Shown here: one piece after another, positions 8,208-15,863 of the stretch
Layout of the letters: the number at the start of each line of letters is the position of its first letter
Numbering within the stretch: the first letter of the stretch is position 1
NCBI RefSeq assembly: GCF_000761485.1
Contig: NZ_JPMX01000028.1
Coordinates: 1 to 64,000, forward strand
Reading direction: 5' to 3'
Length of the DNA: 64,000 nt
From: Modestobacter caceresii
Lineage (GTDB): Bacteria > Actinomycetota > Actinomycetes > Mycobacteriales > Geodermatophilaceae
The notes under the pieces: model-generated
Told to the model about the DNA's origin: nothing
What the model saw: only the letters and a program-made list of their open reading frames with translations
The model's database searches: none
Translations under genes and position numbers: made by a program

Positions 8208-8966
8208 ATGCCCACTCGTACGACACCCTGGCCGTCCGGTACGCCGTGCTGGATCGACCTCGGCACCCCCGACTCGGACGCCGCCCGGTCCTTCTACGCA
8301 GCGGTCCTCGACTGGACCTACCGCGACACCGGTCCCGACTCCGGCGGCTACCTGTTCTGCCTGAAGGACGGGCACGAGGCGGCCGGGCTCGGCCCGCAGC
8401 AGGACCCTGCCGACCCACCCCGCTGGACGACGTACTTCGCCACCGACGACGCCGATGCGACGGCCGCCCGGGTGACGGAGGCCGGCGGCACGGTCCTGGC
8501 TCCGCCGATGGACGTCGGCCCGGCCGGCCGGATGGCGATCGTCGCCGACCCGCAGGGCAGCCCGTTCGGGCTCTGGCAGGCCGGCACCACCACCGGCGTG
8601 CAGGTCGTCAACGAACCCGGCGCGCTGGCCTGGAACGAGGCCGCCGTCGACGACCCGGCGGCGGCACAGGAGTTCTACACCGCCGTGTTCGGCTTCGCCT
8701 GGGAGGAGATCCCGGACGCCGGCGGCTACAGCACCTTCGCCACCGGTGACCGCCCACTGGGCGGGCTGGGGGGCGTGGTCGAGGGGCTGCCCCGCGGCTG
8801 GAGCAACGCGTTCTCGGTCGCCGACACCGACGAGGCGGTCCGGGCGGTCGAGACCGGCGGCGGCAAGGTGCTGATGCCGGCCGAGGACACCCCGTACGGC
8901 CGGGTTGCCGTCGTCACCGACCCGTGGGGCGCGGCGTTCACGGTCATGCAGGAGCCGGCCGGCTGA
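8208..8966 (+). CDS. VOC family protein with two glyoxalase-like domains
   Basis: The 252-residue protein contains two tandem vicinal-oxygen-chelate modules. Domain 1 (about 8-125) opens PCWIDLGTPDSDAARSFYAA and closes ADPQGSPFGLWQ. Domain 2 (about 135-250) opens AWNEAAVDDPAAAQEFYTAV and closes TDPWGAAFTVMQ. This architecture is common in actinobacterial proteins that are annotated as glyoxalase/bleomycin-resistance-like or linked to antibiotic export. No substrate can be assigned. ATG 8208 follows a GAGGAG motif by 7 nt. The gene diverges from the Rieske gene, with a 141-nt gap between the two starts that must hold both promoters. Confidence 0.85.
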   Translation: MPTRTTPWPSGTPCWIDLGTPDSDAARSFYAAVLDWTYRDTGPDSGGYLFCLKDGHEAAGLGPQQDPADPPRWTTYFATDDADATAARVTEAGGTVLAPPMDVGPAGRMAIVADPQGSPFGLWQAGTTTGVQVVNEPGALAWNEAAVDDPAAAQEFYTAVFGFAWEEIPDAGGYSTFATGDRPLGGLGGVVEGLPRGWSNAFSVADTDEAVRAVETGGGKVLMPAEDTPYGRVAVVTDPWGAAFTVMQEPAG

Positions 8967-9098
8967 GCCCGCGCAACTCCTGACATCTGGCACCTGTGCC
9001 CGGCGGCCGACCGGGGACAGGCTGCTCCTGCCCGGTCGACCCGACGACGTGGGCAGGACCGGGCCGGTTCACCGGCTCGCCGGAGGGGAGTGGTCGGC

Positions 9099-9548
9099 GT
9101 GCGTGACGTCGTCCTGCAGCTGCACGTCGTGACCGGTACCGGTGGTCTGCTGCTCGGCCCCACCTGATTGCTGGCCCGGCGGCGGGAGCGGTTCGATCGG
9201 CTCCTCGCGGTCGGCTACCAGGTGGCGGTCGGGGTGGTGGCGGTGTCGGCCGGCCTGCTGGCGGTCACCGACCCGAGCCTGGTGTGGCTGCTCCCGCTGG
9301 CCGTCGGCACCGAGGTGCTGGCGGTCACGGGGGCGCTGGCCCGGCGCCGCCGGTGGTCGGGGTGGCGCAGCTGGCAGTCGCACCTGTTGGGTGGCTCCTA
9401 CATCGCCCTGGTCACCGGCGTGCTGATCGCCGAGACGGGCAACCCGGTGTGCTGGCTGCTGCCCGCGCTGATCGGGCAGCTGCCGATCGCCGTCGCCAAG
9501 CGCCGGCTGGCGGTGGCGGGGCCCTCGATCACCCCCAGCACAGCGTGA
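9099..9548 (+). pseudogene. Small four-helix membrane protein gene split by an in-frame TGA
   Basis: A frame starts at GTG 9099 after a GGAGGGGAG ribosome-binding motif. It encodes LQLHVVTGTGGLLLGPT, which is a good first membrane helix, then meets TGA at 9165-9167. Exactly the same frame resumes with LLARRRERFDRLLAVGYQ and continues for 126 codons with three further helices (VAVGVVAVSAGLLAV, LVWLLPLAVGTEVLAVTG, and YIALVTGVLIAE/CWLLPALIGQLPIAVA) to TGA 9548. The downstream part lacks a ribosome-binding site and would have to start at TTG 9168. The simplest reading is one 149-codon gene broken by a nonsense change, or a sequencing error. The function is unknown. Confidence 0.6.
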
Positions 9549-9565
9549 TCGGCGACGATGGACCC

Positions 9566-11644
9566 ATGCGTCTCCTCTCCCGGCTGCTCCTCCCGCTGGC
9601 CGTCGGTGTGCCCGCCGTGCTCCTGGGGGCGGGTCCGGCCCTCGCCGTCGAGCCGTTCGCGCCGGACGAGCAGCTCGTCGACCAGGTCGACGTGCTCGAC
9701 GGCGGCGAGGAGGCGGAGGTCGAGGCGGCCCTGCAGGAGCTGCAGACCGAGGACGGCACCCAGCTGTACGTGGTCTACGTCGACGACTTCGCCGACCTGT
9801 CCGGTCCACAGTGGGCGGCGGAGGCCTTCCAGGAGGCGGGCCTGGGCACCAACGAGATCCTCTTCGCGGTCGCCACGGAGCAGGAGCGCCTCGGCTACTA
9901 CGTCGGGCAGAGCTCCCCGGTCACGCAGAGCGGGCTCGACTCCTTCATCAGCACCGACGTCGAGCCGTACCTGGCGGAGGGGGACTGGACCGGAGCCGCG
10001 GTCACCTTGGCGGAGGGGATCCAGTCCGGGGACGGGTCCGCGGCCGGCAGCAGTGCCGGCGGTGGGGACGGCGGCGGGGGAGCCCTTGCCGCGCTGGTCG
10101 GGATCGCCGTCGTCGGCGGTGGCGGGTACGCGCTGATGAAGAGCCGGCGGCGCAAGAAGCAGCAGGCCACCGCAGCCCGGGCAGCGGAGGAGCGCGCCGC
10201 CGCCGAGGCAGCCGCGCGCGACCCGCACCACGGCACCTCCACCCAGCAGTTGACCTTCCGGGCCAGCGAGGAGCTGCTCGCCCTCGACGAGGCGGTCAAG
10301 ACCTCCGAGCTCGACCTGGCGTACGCCCGCTCGCAGTACGGCGAGCAGTCGGTCGCGGGCTTCCAGGACGCGCTGAGCCGGTCCAAGGCAGAGCTGTCCC
10401 AGGCCTTCGCCCTGCGCCAGGAACTGGACGACGAGTTCCCCGAGGACGAGCCCACCCAGCGCCGCATGCTCACCCAGCTGCTGCAGCTCACCGCGGCGGC
10501 CGATGCCCGGCTGGCCGAGCAGGCCGAGGCCTACGCGAAGCTGCGCCACCTGCAGGAGTCCGCACCCGAGACCCTGGCCGCGCTGACCCCGGCGATCCAG
10601 GGTGTCCGGGACCGGATCCCGGCGGCCGAGGCGACCCTGGAGGACCTGCAGCAGCGCTACGCCCGCTCGGCCTGGGCGCCGGTCGCCGACAACGTGACCG
10701 AGGCACGCACCCGTACCGAGCTGGCCGAGCAGGCGGTCGCCTCTGGTCGGACGGAACTCGACGAGGGCCGGCCCGCCGGGGCGGTCCCGGCGATCCGGGC
10801 GGCCGAGGACGCGCTGGCGCAGAGCCGCACCCTGCTGGACGCGGTGGGCCGGCTCGCCGATGAGCTGGCCGCCAGCGGCGCACGGTACGACGAGGTGCGG
10901 GCGGAGACCGAGCGGGACATCGCCGAGGCCCAGGCGATGCTGTCCCGCGGCGTCGACACCCCGGGGCTGCGGGAGCAGCTGGCCCGGGCCGAGCGTGCGC
11001 TTGCCAGCAGCGCCGCGGAGCAGCAGCCGCGCGACGGGACCCTGCCCGACCCGCTGGCCGTCGTCCGGCGGCTGGACGAGGCGGACCTGGCCCTGGAGGC
11101 GGCCCTGGAGCCGGCGCGCGACGTCCGGCAGCAGCAGGAGCGGGCCGTGGCCCACCTGCAGCAGGCCATCCGTGCCGCCGACTCGTCGGTCGCCGTCGCC
11201 GGTGACTTCATCTCCACCCGGCGCGGCGCGGTCGGCAGCTCCGCGCGCACCCGGCTGGCCGAGGCCGAGCGGCACCTGGACGAGGCCTCCCGGTCCGCCA
11301 CGGCGGACCCCATCACCGCGCTCAGGGAGGCCCAGCGGGCCGACGGCCTGGCCCGGCAGGCGCTCACCGCCGCCCAGCAGGACGTCGAGGAGTACATGGC
11401 CGGCGGCTACGGCGGCGGTTACGGCGGGCGCCCCGGCTACGGCGGCCCCCGCCGCGGGTACGGCGGTGGCGGCTTCGCCGGTGGCGTGGCCGGCGGGGTC
11501 GCCGGCGGCATGCTCGGCAGCATCCTGCTGGGCGGGCTCGGCGGCGGCTACGGCGGCGGCTTCGGTGGCGGTGGTGGTGGCGGGGGCTTCGGCGGCGGCG
11601 GGGACTTCGGTGGGGGCGACTTCGGCGGTGGTGGGAGCTTCTGA
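9566..11644 (+). CDS. TPM-domain membrane protein with coiled coils and Gly-rich tail
   Basis: The 692-residue protein begins with a signal peptide (LLSRLLLPLAVGVPAVLLGAG to ALAVEP). A TPM domain follows (about 35-150: QVDVLDGGEEAEVEAALQEL, TQLYVVYVDDFADLSG, NEILFAVATEQERLGYYVG). A Gly/Ser linker and one membrane helix (ALAALVGIAVVGGGGYALM, about 172-190) precede a basic stop-transfer segment RRRKKQQ. The next 400 residues are Ala/Glu/Arg-rich helices predicted as coiled coil. The last 90 residues are a GGYGGG/GGFGGG repeat. TPM proteins (YgcG-like) are exported and linked to envelope or photosystem maintenance elsewhere; the role here is unknown. Confidence 0.8.
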   Translation: MRLLSRLLLPLAVGVPAVLLGAGPALAVEPFAPDEQLVDQVDVLDGGEEAEVEAALQELQTEDGTQLYVVYVDDFADLSGPQWAAEAFQEAGLGTNEILFAVATEQERLGYYVGQSSPVTQSGLDSFISTDVEPYLAEGDWTGAAVTLAEGIQSGDGSAAGSSAGGGDGGGGALAALVGIAVVGGGGYALMKSRRRKKQQATAARAAEERAAAEAAARDPHHGTSTQQLTFRASEELLALDEAVKTSELDLAYARSQYGEQSVAGFQDALSRSKAELSQAFALRQELDDEFPEDEPTQRRMLTQLLQLTAAADARLAEQAEAYAKLRHLQESAPETLAALTPAIQGVRDRIPAAEATLEDLQQRYARSAWAPVADNVTEARTRTELAEQAVASGRTELDEGRPAGAVPAIRAAEDALAQSRTLLDAVGRLADELAASGARYDEVRAETERDIAEAQAMLSRGVDTPGLREQLARAERALASSAAEQQPRDGTLPDPLAVVRRLDEADLALEAALEPARDVRQQQERAVAHLQQAIRAADSSVAVAGDFISTRRGAVGSSARTRLAEAERHLDEASRSATADPITALREAQRADGLARQALTAAQQDVEEYMAGGYGGGYGGRPGYGGPRRGYGGGGFAGGVAGGVAGGMLGSILLGGLGGGYGGGFGGGGGGGGFGGGGDFGGGDFGGGGSF

Positions 11645-11718
11645 CCGCCTGGTCACGCCCGAGCGCCACCGCAGCGTCGACGTCCGGTCACAACACGGTC
11701 ACGCCCCCGCCCCCGACG

Positions 11719-11733
11719 TCCCACGTCGTGGGA
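11719..11733. promoter_or_regulatory. Palindrome upstream of the peptide-importer operon
   Basis: The 15-nt perfect inverted repeat TCCCACGTCGTGGGA lies 15 nt before a short upstream reading frame and 96 nt before the binding-protein gene. It could be an operator or the base of a small hairpin. No known regulator is recognised. Confidence 0.35.
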
Positions 11734-11747
11734 AAGGTGTGTTAGTC

Positions 11748-11825
11748 ATGCATCTCCACAAGCCACCGGCGGCTGCGGTGGCGCCTCGTCGCGCCCGCGG
11801 GCCGCCGCCCATGAGAACGAGGTAG
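11748..11825 (+). CDS. Candidate leader reading frame (25 codons) before the peptide importer
   Basis: This short frame begins ATG 11748 and ends TAG 11823-11825, three nt before the ATG of the solute-binding protein. It encodes MHLHKPPAAAVAPRRARGPP followed by PMRTR, and so has a His/Pro-rich start and an Arg-rich end. An AAAGG motif lies 12 nt upstream, which is only a fair ribosome-binding site. The tight spacing to the binding-protein gene suggests translational coupling or an attenuating leader, since Pro-Pro and Arg clusters slow ribosomes. It does not match a leader family that I recognise, so chance occurrence is possible. Confidence 0.35.
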   Translation: MHLHKPPAAAVAPRRARGPPPMRTR

Positions 11826-11828
11826 CGG

Positions 11829-13466
11829 ATGAACTCCGTGTCCAGGAGTGGCCGGCGTGCGCTGGTCGCCACAGCGGGCATCACGGCGACGGCGCTGGCG
11901 CTGTCGGCGTGCGGCGGCGACGACGGTGACGGTGGCGGCTCCGGTGGCGGCGACTCGCTGATCATCGGCACCACCGACAAGATCACCACGATCGACCCGG
12001 CCGGTTCGTACGACAACGGCTCGTTCGCCGTGATGAACCAGGTCTACCCGTTCCTGATGAACACCCCGCTGGGCAGCCCCGACGTCGAGCCGGACATCGC
12101 CGAGTCGGCCGAGTTCACCTCGCCCACCGAGTACACGGTGACGCTGAAGGACGGGCTGACGTTCGCCAACGGCAACGAGCTCACCGCCTCGGACGTGAAG
12201 TTCTCCTTCGACCGCATGGTCGCGATCAACGACGAGAGCGGCCCGGCGTCGCTGCTCTACAACCTCGAGAGCACCGAGGTCGTCGACGACACCACCGTGG
12301 TGTTCAACCTGAAGTCGCCCGACGACCAGGTGTTCCCGCAGATCCTCTCCAGCCCGGCCGGTCCGATCGTGGACGAGGACGTCTTCGCCGCCGACGCGCT
12401 GACCACGGACCAGGAGATCGTCGACGGCAACGCCTTCGCCGGCCCGTACGCGATCACCAACTACGACCAGAACAACCTGGTCTCCTACGAGGCGTTCGAG
12501 GGCTACCAGGGCCTGCTCGGCGCGCCGGAGACCGAGACGGTCAACGTCCGGTACTACGCGGACGCGTCGAACCTGAAGCTCGACGTCCAGGAGGGCAACG
12601 TCGACGTCGCCTTCCGCAGCCTGACGGCGACCGACGTGGAGGACCTGCGCGGCGACGACTCGGTCAACGTCGTCGACGGCCCGGGCGGGGAGATCCGCTA
12701 CATCACGTTCAACTTCAACACCCAGCCCTACGGCGCGACCACCCCCGAGGCCGACCCGGCCAAGGCCCTGGCCGTCCGGCAGGCCGCGGCGCACCTGATC
12801 GACCGCGAGGAGCTGGCCGACCAGGTCTACAAGGGCACCTACACCCCGCTGTACTCCTACGTGCCCGAGGGCCTCACCGGCGCCGTCGAGCCGCTGCTGG
12901 AGAAGTACGGCGACGGCTCGGGCGCCCCGGACGCCGAGGCGGCCGCGCAGGTGCTGCAGGCGGCCGGCGTCCAGACGCCGGTGGAGCTCAACCTCCAGTA
13001 CTCCAACGACCACTACGGCCCGTCCTCGGGTGACGAGTACGCGCTGATCAAGGACCAGCTGGAGTCCAGCGGCCTGTTCACGGTGAACCTGCAGACCACC
13101 GAGTGGGTGCAGTACTCCGAGGACCGCACCGCCGACGTGTACCCGGCCTACCAGCTCGGCTGGTTCCCGGACTACTCCGACGCCGACAACTACCTGACGC
13201 CGTTCTTCCTCACGGAGAACTTCCTGGGCAACCACTACTCGGACCCGGAGGTGAACGACCTGATCCTGCAGCAGGCCACCACCACCGACCCGGCCGAGCG
13301 GGAGGCGCTGATCGAGCAGATCCAGGGCCAGGTCGCCGACGACCTGTCGACGCTGCCCTACCTGCAGGGTGCCCAGGTCGCCGTCACCGGGACCGACGTG
13401 CAGGGCGCCGAGGACACCCTCGACCCGTCCTTCAAGTTCCGTTACGGGGCCCTCAGCAAGGGCTGA
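11829..13466 (+). CDS. ABC transporter substrate-binding lipoprotein, family 5 (peptide/nickel type)
   Basis: The 545-residue protein has a lipoprotein signal ending ALSACGG (Cys at about 28) and then a SBP_bac_5 domain. Recognisable family features are ITTIDPAGSYDNGS, the EYTVTLKDGLTFANGNELTA block, DVKFSFDRM and VRQAAAHLIDREELADQVY. It binds a peptide-like or similar ligand outside the cell and delivers it to the permeases encoded just downstream. The real substrate (dipeptide, oligopeptide, nickel or other) cannot be read from sequence. The gene starts a four-gene operon with two permeases and a double ATPase. Confidence 0.9.
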   Translation: MNSVSRSGRRALVATAGITATALALSACGGDDGDGGGSGGGDSLIIGTTDKITTIDPAGSYDNGSFAVMNQVYPFLMNTPLGSPDVEPDIAESAEFTSPTEYTVTLKDGLTFANGNELTASDVKFSFDRMVAINDESGPASLLYNLESTEVVDDTTVVFNLKSPDDQVFPQILSSPAGPIVDEDVFAADALTTDQEIVDGNAFAGPYAITNYDQNNLVSYEAFEGYQGLLGAPETETVNVRYYADASNLKLDVQEGNVDVAFRSLTATDVEDLRGDDSVNVVDGPGGEIRYITFNFNTQPYGATTPEADPAKALAVRQAAAHLIDREELADQVYKGTYTPLYSYVPEGLTGAVEPLLEKYGDGSGAPDAEAAAQVLQAAGVQTPVELNLQYSNDHYGPSSGDEYALIKDQLESSGLFTVNLQTTEWVQYSEDRTADVYPAYQLGWFPDYSDADNYLTPFFLTENFLGNHYSDPEVNDLILQQATTTDPAEREALIEQIQGQVADDLSTLPYLQGAQVAVTGTDVQGAEDTLDPSFKFRYGALSKG

Positions 13467-13555
13467 TCGAGCCGGAGCAGACCGCCCCGGGTGACCCGCC
13501 GTCCGCGGGTCGCCCGGGGCACCGGCATGTCCGCCGCCACCTCAGGCTGGGAGAG

Positions 13556-14665
13556 ATGACCACCACCACGACCGAACCCACCGGGAGCACCGCCGACCCC
13601 GTCGGCGCCCCCGACCCCGCGCCCCGGCGCCGGCGCAAGGGCAGTGGGGGGCTGGGCAGTTACCTGCTGGTCCGGTTCCTGCTGATCTTCCCGACCATCT
13701 TCATCCTGGTCACGACCGTCTTCTTCCTGATGCGGGCCACCGGTGACCCGATCACCGCCGCACTCGGCGGGCGGCTGCCGGCCGACCAGCTGGCCGAGCG
13801 GGTCCGGGAGGCCGGGTACGACCGGCCGCTGATGACCCAGTACCTCGAGTACCTGGGCAACCTGGTGCAGGGCGACTTCGGCACCACGCTCAGCGACCGG
13901 CGTCCGGTCCTGGAGGTGCTGACCACCTTCGGCATCGCCACGCTCGAGCTGACCGTCTACGCGCTGATCGTGGCGTTCATCGTCGGCATCCCGCTGGGCA
14001 TGCTGGCCGCCTACTTCCGGGACCGCTTCCCCGACGCCGTGCTGCGGGTCTTCGCCATCCTCTGCTACGCGACGCCGGTCTTCTTCGCCGGCCTGCTGCT
14101 CAAGCTCGTCTTCGCCTCCGGGCTGGGCTGGCTGCCGGTGGCCGGCCGAGCCTCCACCGGCACGGAGATCGAGCTGCAGTTCCTGGAGAGCCCGACCGGC
14201 TTCTACCTGATCGACGCGCTCCAGACCGGCGACTGGGACGTCATCTCCGACGTCCTGGAGCACGCCGTCCTGCCCGCCATCGCGCTGGGCCTGCTGACCG
14301 CCGGCATCTTCCTGCGCCTGGTGCGCACCAACGTGATCGGCACGCTGGGCACCGGCTACGTGGAGGCCGCCCGCTCGCGGGGCGTCGCGGAGTCCCGGCT
14401 GCTGCGCAAGCACGCCTACCGCCCCGCGCTGATCCCGATCATCACCGTCATCGGCCTGCAGATCGCCATCCTGCTCGTCGGCGCCGTCCTCACCGAGACG
14501 ACGTTCGAGTGGAAGGGCCTGGGCTTCCAGCTCGCCGAGTACCTGCAGGCCCGCGACTTCGTGGCCGTGCAGGGCATCGTGGTGCTGCTGGCGGTCATCG
14601 TGGCCGTGACCAACTTCATCGTCGACATCATCGCCGCGCTCATCGACCCCCGGGTGAGGTACTGA
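13556..14665 (+). CDS. ABC transporter permease, DppB/OppB type
   Basis: The 369-residue permease has a 40-residue Thr/Pro/Arg-rich N-terminal extension before the first helix (SYLLVRFLLIFPTIFILVT). It then follows the DppB layout: DRPLMTQYLEYLGNLVQGDFG, LELTVYALIVAFIVGIPLGM, RLVRTNVIGTLGTGYVEAAR and the coupling motif ARSRGVAESRLLRKHAYRPA. About six membrane segments are predicted. The ATG at 13556 follows a GGGAGAG motif. The gene is 89 nt downstream of the binding protein and one base separates its stop from the next gene, so translation is coupled. Confidence 0.9.
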   Translation: MTTTTTEPTGSTADPVGAPDPAPRRRRKGSGGLGSYLLVRFLLIFPTIFILVTTVFFLMRATGDPITAALGGRLPADQLAERVREAGYDRPLMTQYLEYLGNLVQGDFGTTLSDRRPVLEVLTTFGIATLELTVYALIVAFIVGIPLGMLAAYFRDRFPDAVLRVFAILCYATPVFFAGLLLKLVFASGLGWLPVAGRASTGTEIELQFLESPTGFYLIDALQTGDWDVISDVLEHAVLPAIALGLLTAGIFLRLVRTNVIGTLGTGYVEAARSRGVAESRLLRKHAYRPALIPIITVIGLQIAILLVGAVLTETTFEWKGLGFQLAEYLQARDFVAVQGIVVLLAVIVAVTNFIVDIIAALIDPRVRY

Positions 14666-14666
14666 C

Positions 14667-15863
14667 ATGGCCACGGCGACCTCCGTGCCGACCGCGGCCG
14701 GACCGGCCGGCGAGCCCGGTACGACACCGGCCCGCCGGCGCCGGTCCTGGCGCTCGCTGCCGATCGTCCACCAGCTGCGGCAGAGCGTCGGCCTGCAGCG
14801 CGGCATGCTCGTGGCCGGGCTGGTGCTGATGGGCGTCTTCCTGCTCACCGCGCTGTTCGCGCCGCTGCTGGCGCCCTACGAGTACGGCCAGCTGCGCGAC
14901 GCCGAGGGGCTGTTCGGGGCCCAGCAGCCACCGTCCGGCGACCACCTGCTCGGCACGACCGTGGGCGGGTACGACGTGCTGTCCCGGGTGATCTGGGGCT
15001 CGCGGACGGCGCTCTACGTGATCGTCGTCGCCGTCCTGCTGTCGATCGTCGCCGGCGTGCTGCTGGGCCTGGTCTCCGGCTACTTCGGCGGCTGGCTGGA
15101 CCGGGTGCTCGTCGTCATCGCCGACGCGATCTACGCCTTCCCGGCGCTGCTGCTGGCCATCATCGTGGCGATCGTCATCAGCGGGGGGCAGTCCAGCCTG
15201 TGGGGTGGCATCATGGCCGCCGCCATCTCCATCACCGTGGTCTTCATCCCGCAGTACTTCCGGGTGATCCGGGCCGAGACGGTGCGGATCAAGGCCGAGG
15301 CCTTCGTCGAGTCCGCCCGGGTCATCGGGGCGAGCAACCGCCGGATCATGCTCCGGCACGTGCTGCGCAACGCCACCCGCACGCTGCCGCTGATCCTCAC
15401 GCTGAACGCGTCCGAGGCGATCCTCACCCTGGCCGGCCTGGGTTTCCTGGGCTTCGGCATCCAGCCGACCGCTGCCGCCGAGTGGGGCTACGACCTGCAG
15501 CAGTCGCTGTCCGACGTGACCAGCGGGATCTGGTGGACCTCGCTGTTCCCCGGCCTCGCGATCGTGCTGGTGGTGCTCGGGCTGACGCTGGTCGGCGAGA
15601 GCCTCAACGACCTCGCCGACCCCCGGCTGCGCACCCGACGCCGGGTGGCCGACCAGGAGCCGGCGGAGGAGGGCGAGGTCGCCGCCGTCCCCGGTGGCGC
15701 GCTGACCGCAGGACCGGCGGGCGTCGGTGGCCTGGAGGTCACCGCGGCCGGCGGACGGCCCGGGAACCCGGCCTCGGCCGGCGCCACCGGCGCCGAGCCT
15801 GCCGAGGGGCAGGTGGCCGGGCCGGACGTGACCGGCCAGGACGGAGGAGGGACCCGCTCATGA
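14667..15863 (+). CDS. ABC transporter permease, DppC/OppC type
   Basis: The 398-residue permease has an OppC_N segment (QRGMLVAGLVLMGVFLLTALFA, about 48-69) and a BPD_transp_1 domain with the coupling motif ESARVIGASNRRIMLRHVLR (about 213-232). The stretch ILTLAGLGFLGFGIQPTAAE-like region and LVGESLNDLADPRLR close the core, as in DppC proteins. The last 70 residues (after about 328) are an unusual Gly/Ala/Glu-rich hydrophilic tail, longer than in typical DppC. It pairs with the preceding permease to form the channel. The stop overlaps the ATPase gene by 4 nt (ATGA). Confidence 0.88.
   Translation: MATATSVPTAAGPAGEPGTTPARRRRSWRSLPIVHQLRQSVGLQRGMLVAGLVLMGVFLLTALFAPLLAPYEYGQLRDAEGLFGAQQPPSGDHLLGTTVGGYDVLSRVIWGSRTALYVIVVAVLLSIVAGVLLGLVSGYFGGWLDRVLVVIADAIYAFPALLLAIIVAIVISGGQSSLWGGIMAAAISITVVFIPQYFRVIRAETVRIKAEAFVESARVIGASNRRIMLRHVLRNATRTLPLILTLNASEAILTLAGLGFLGFGIQPTAAAEWGYDLQQSLSDVTSGIWWTSLFPGLAIVLVVLGLTLVGESLNDLADPRLRTRRRVADQEPAEEGEVAAVPGGALTAGPAGVGGLEVTAAGGRPGNPASAGATGAEPAEGQVAGPDVTGQDGGGTRS

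Noticed and set aside
7713-8993. Longer Rieske protein of 426 residues on the minus strand
   Set aside because: The N-terminal 300 residues would be antisense to the VOC gene and have no family features. The short start has a good ribosome-binding site.
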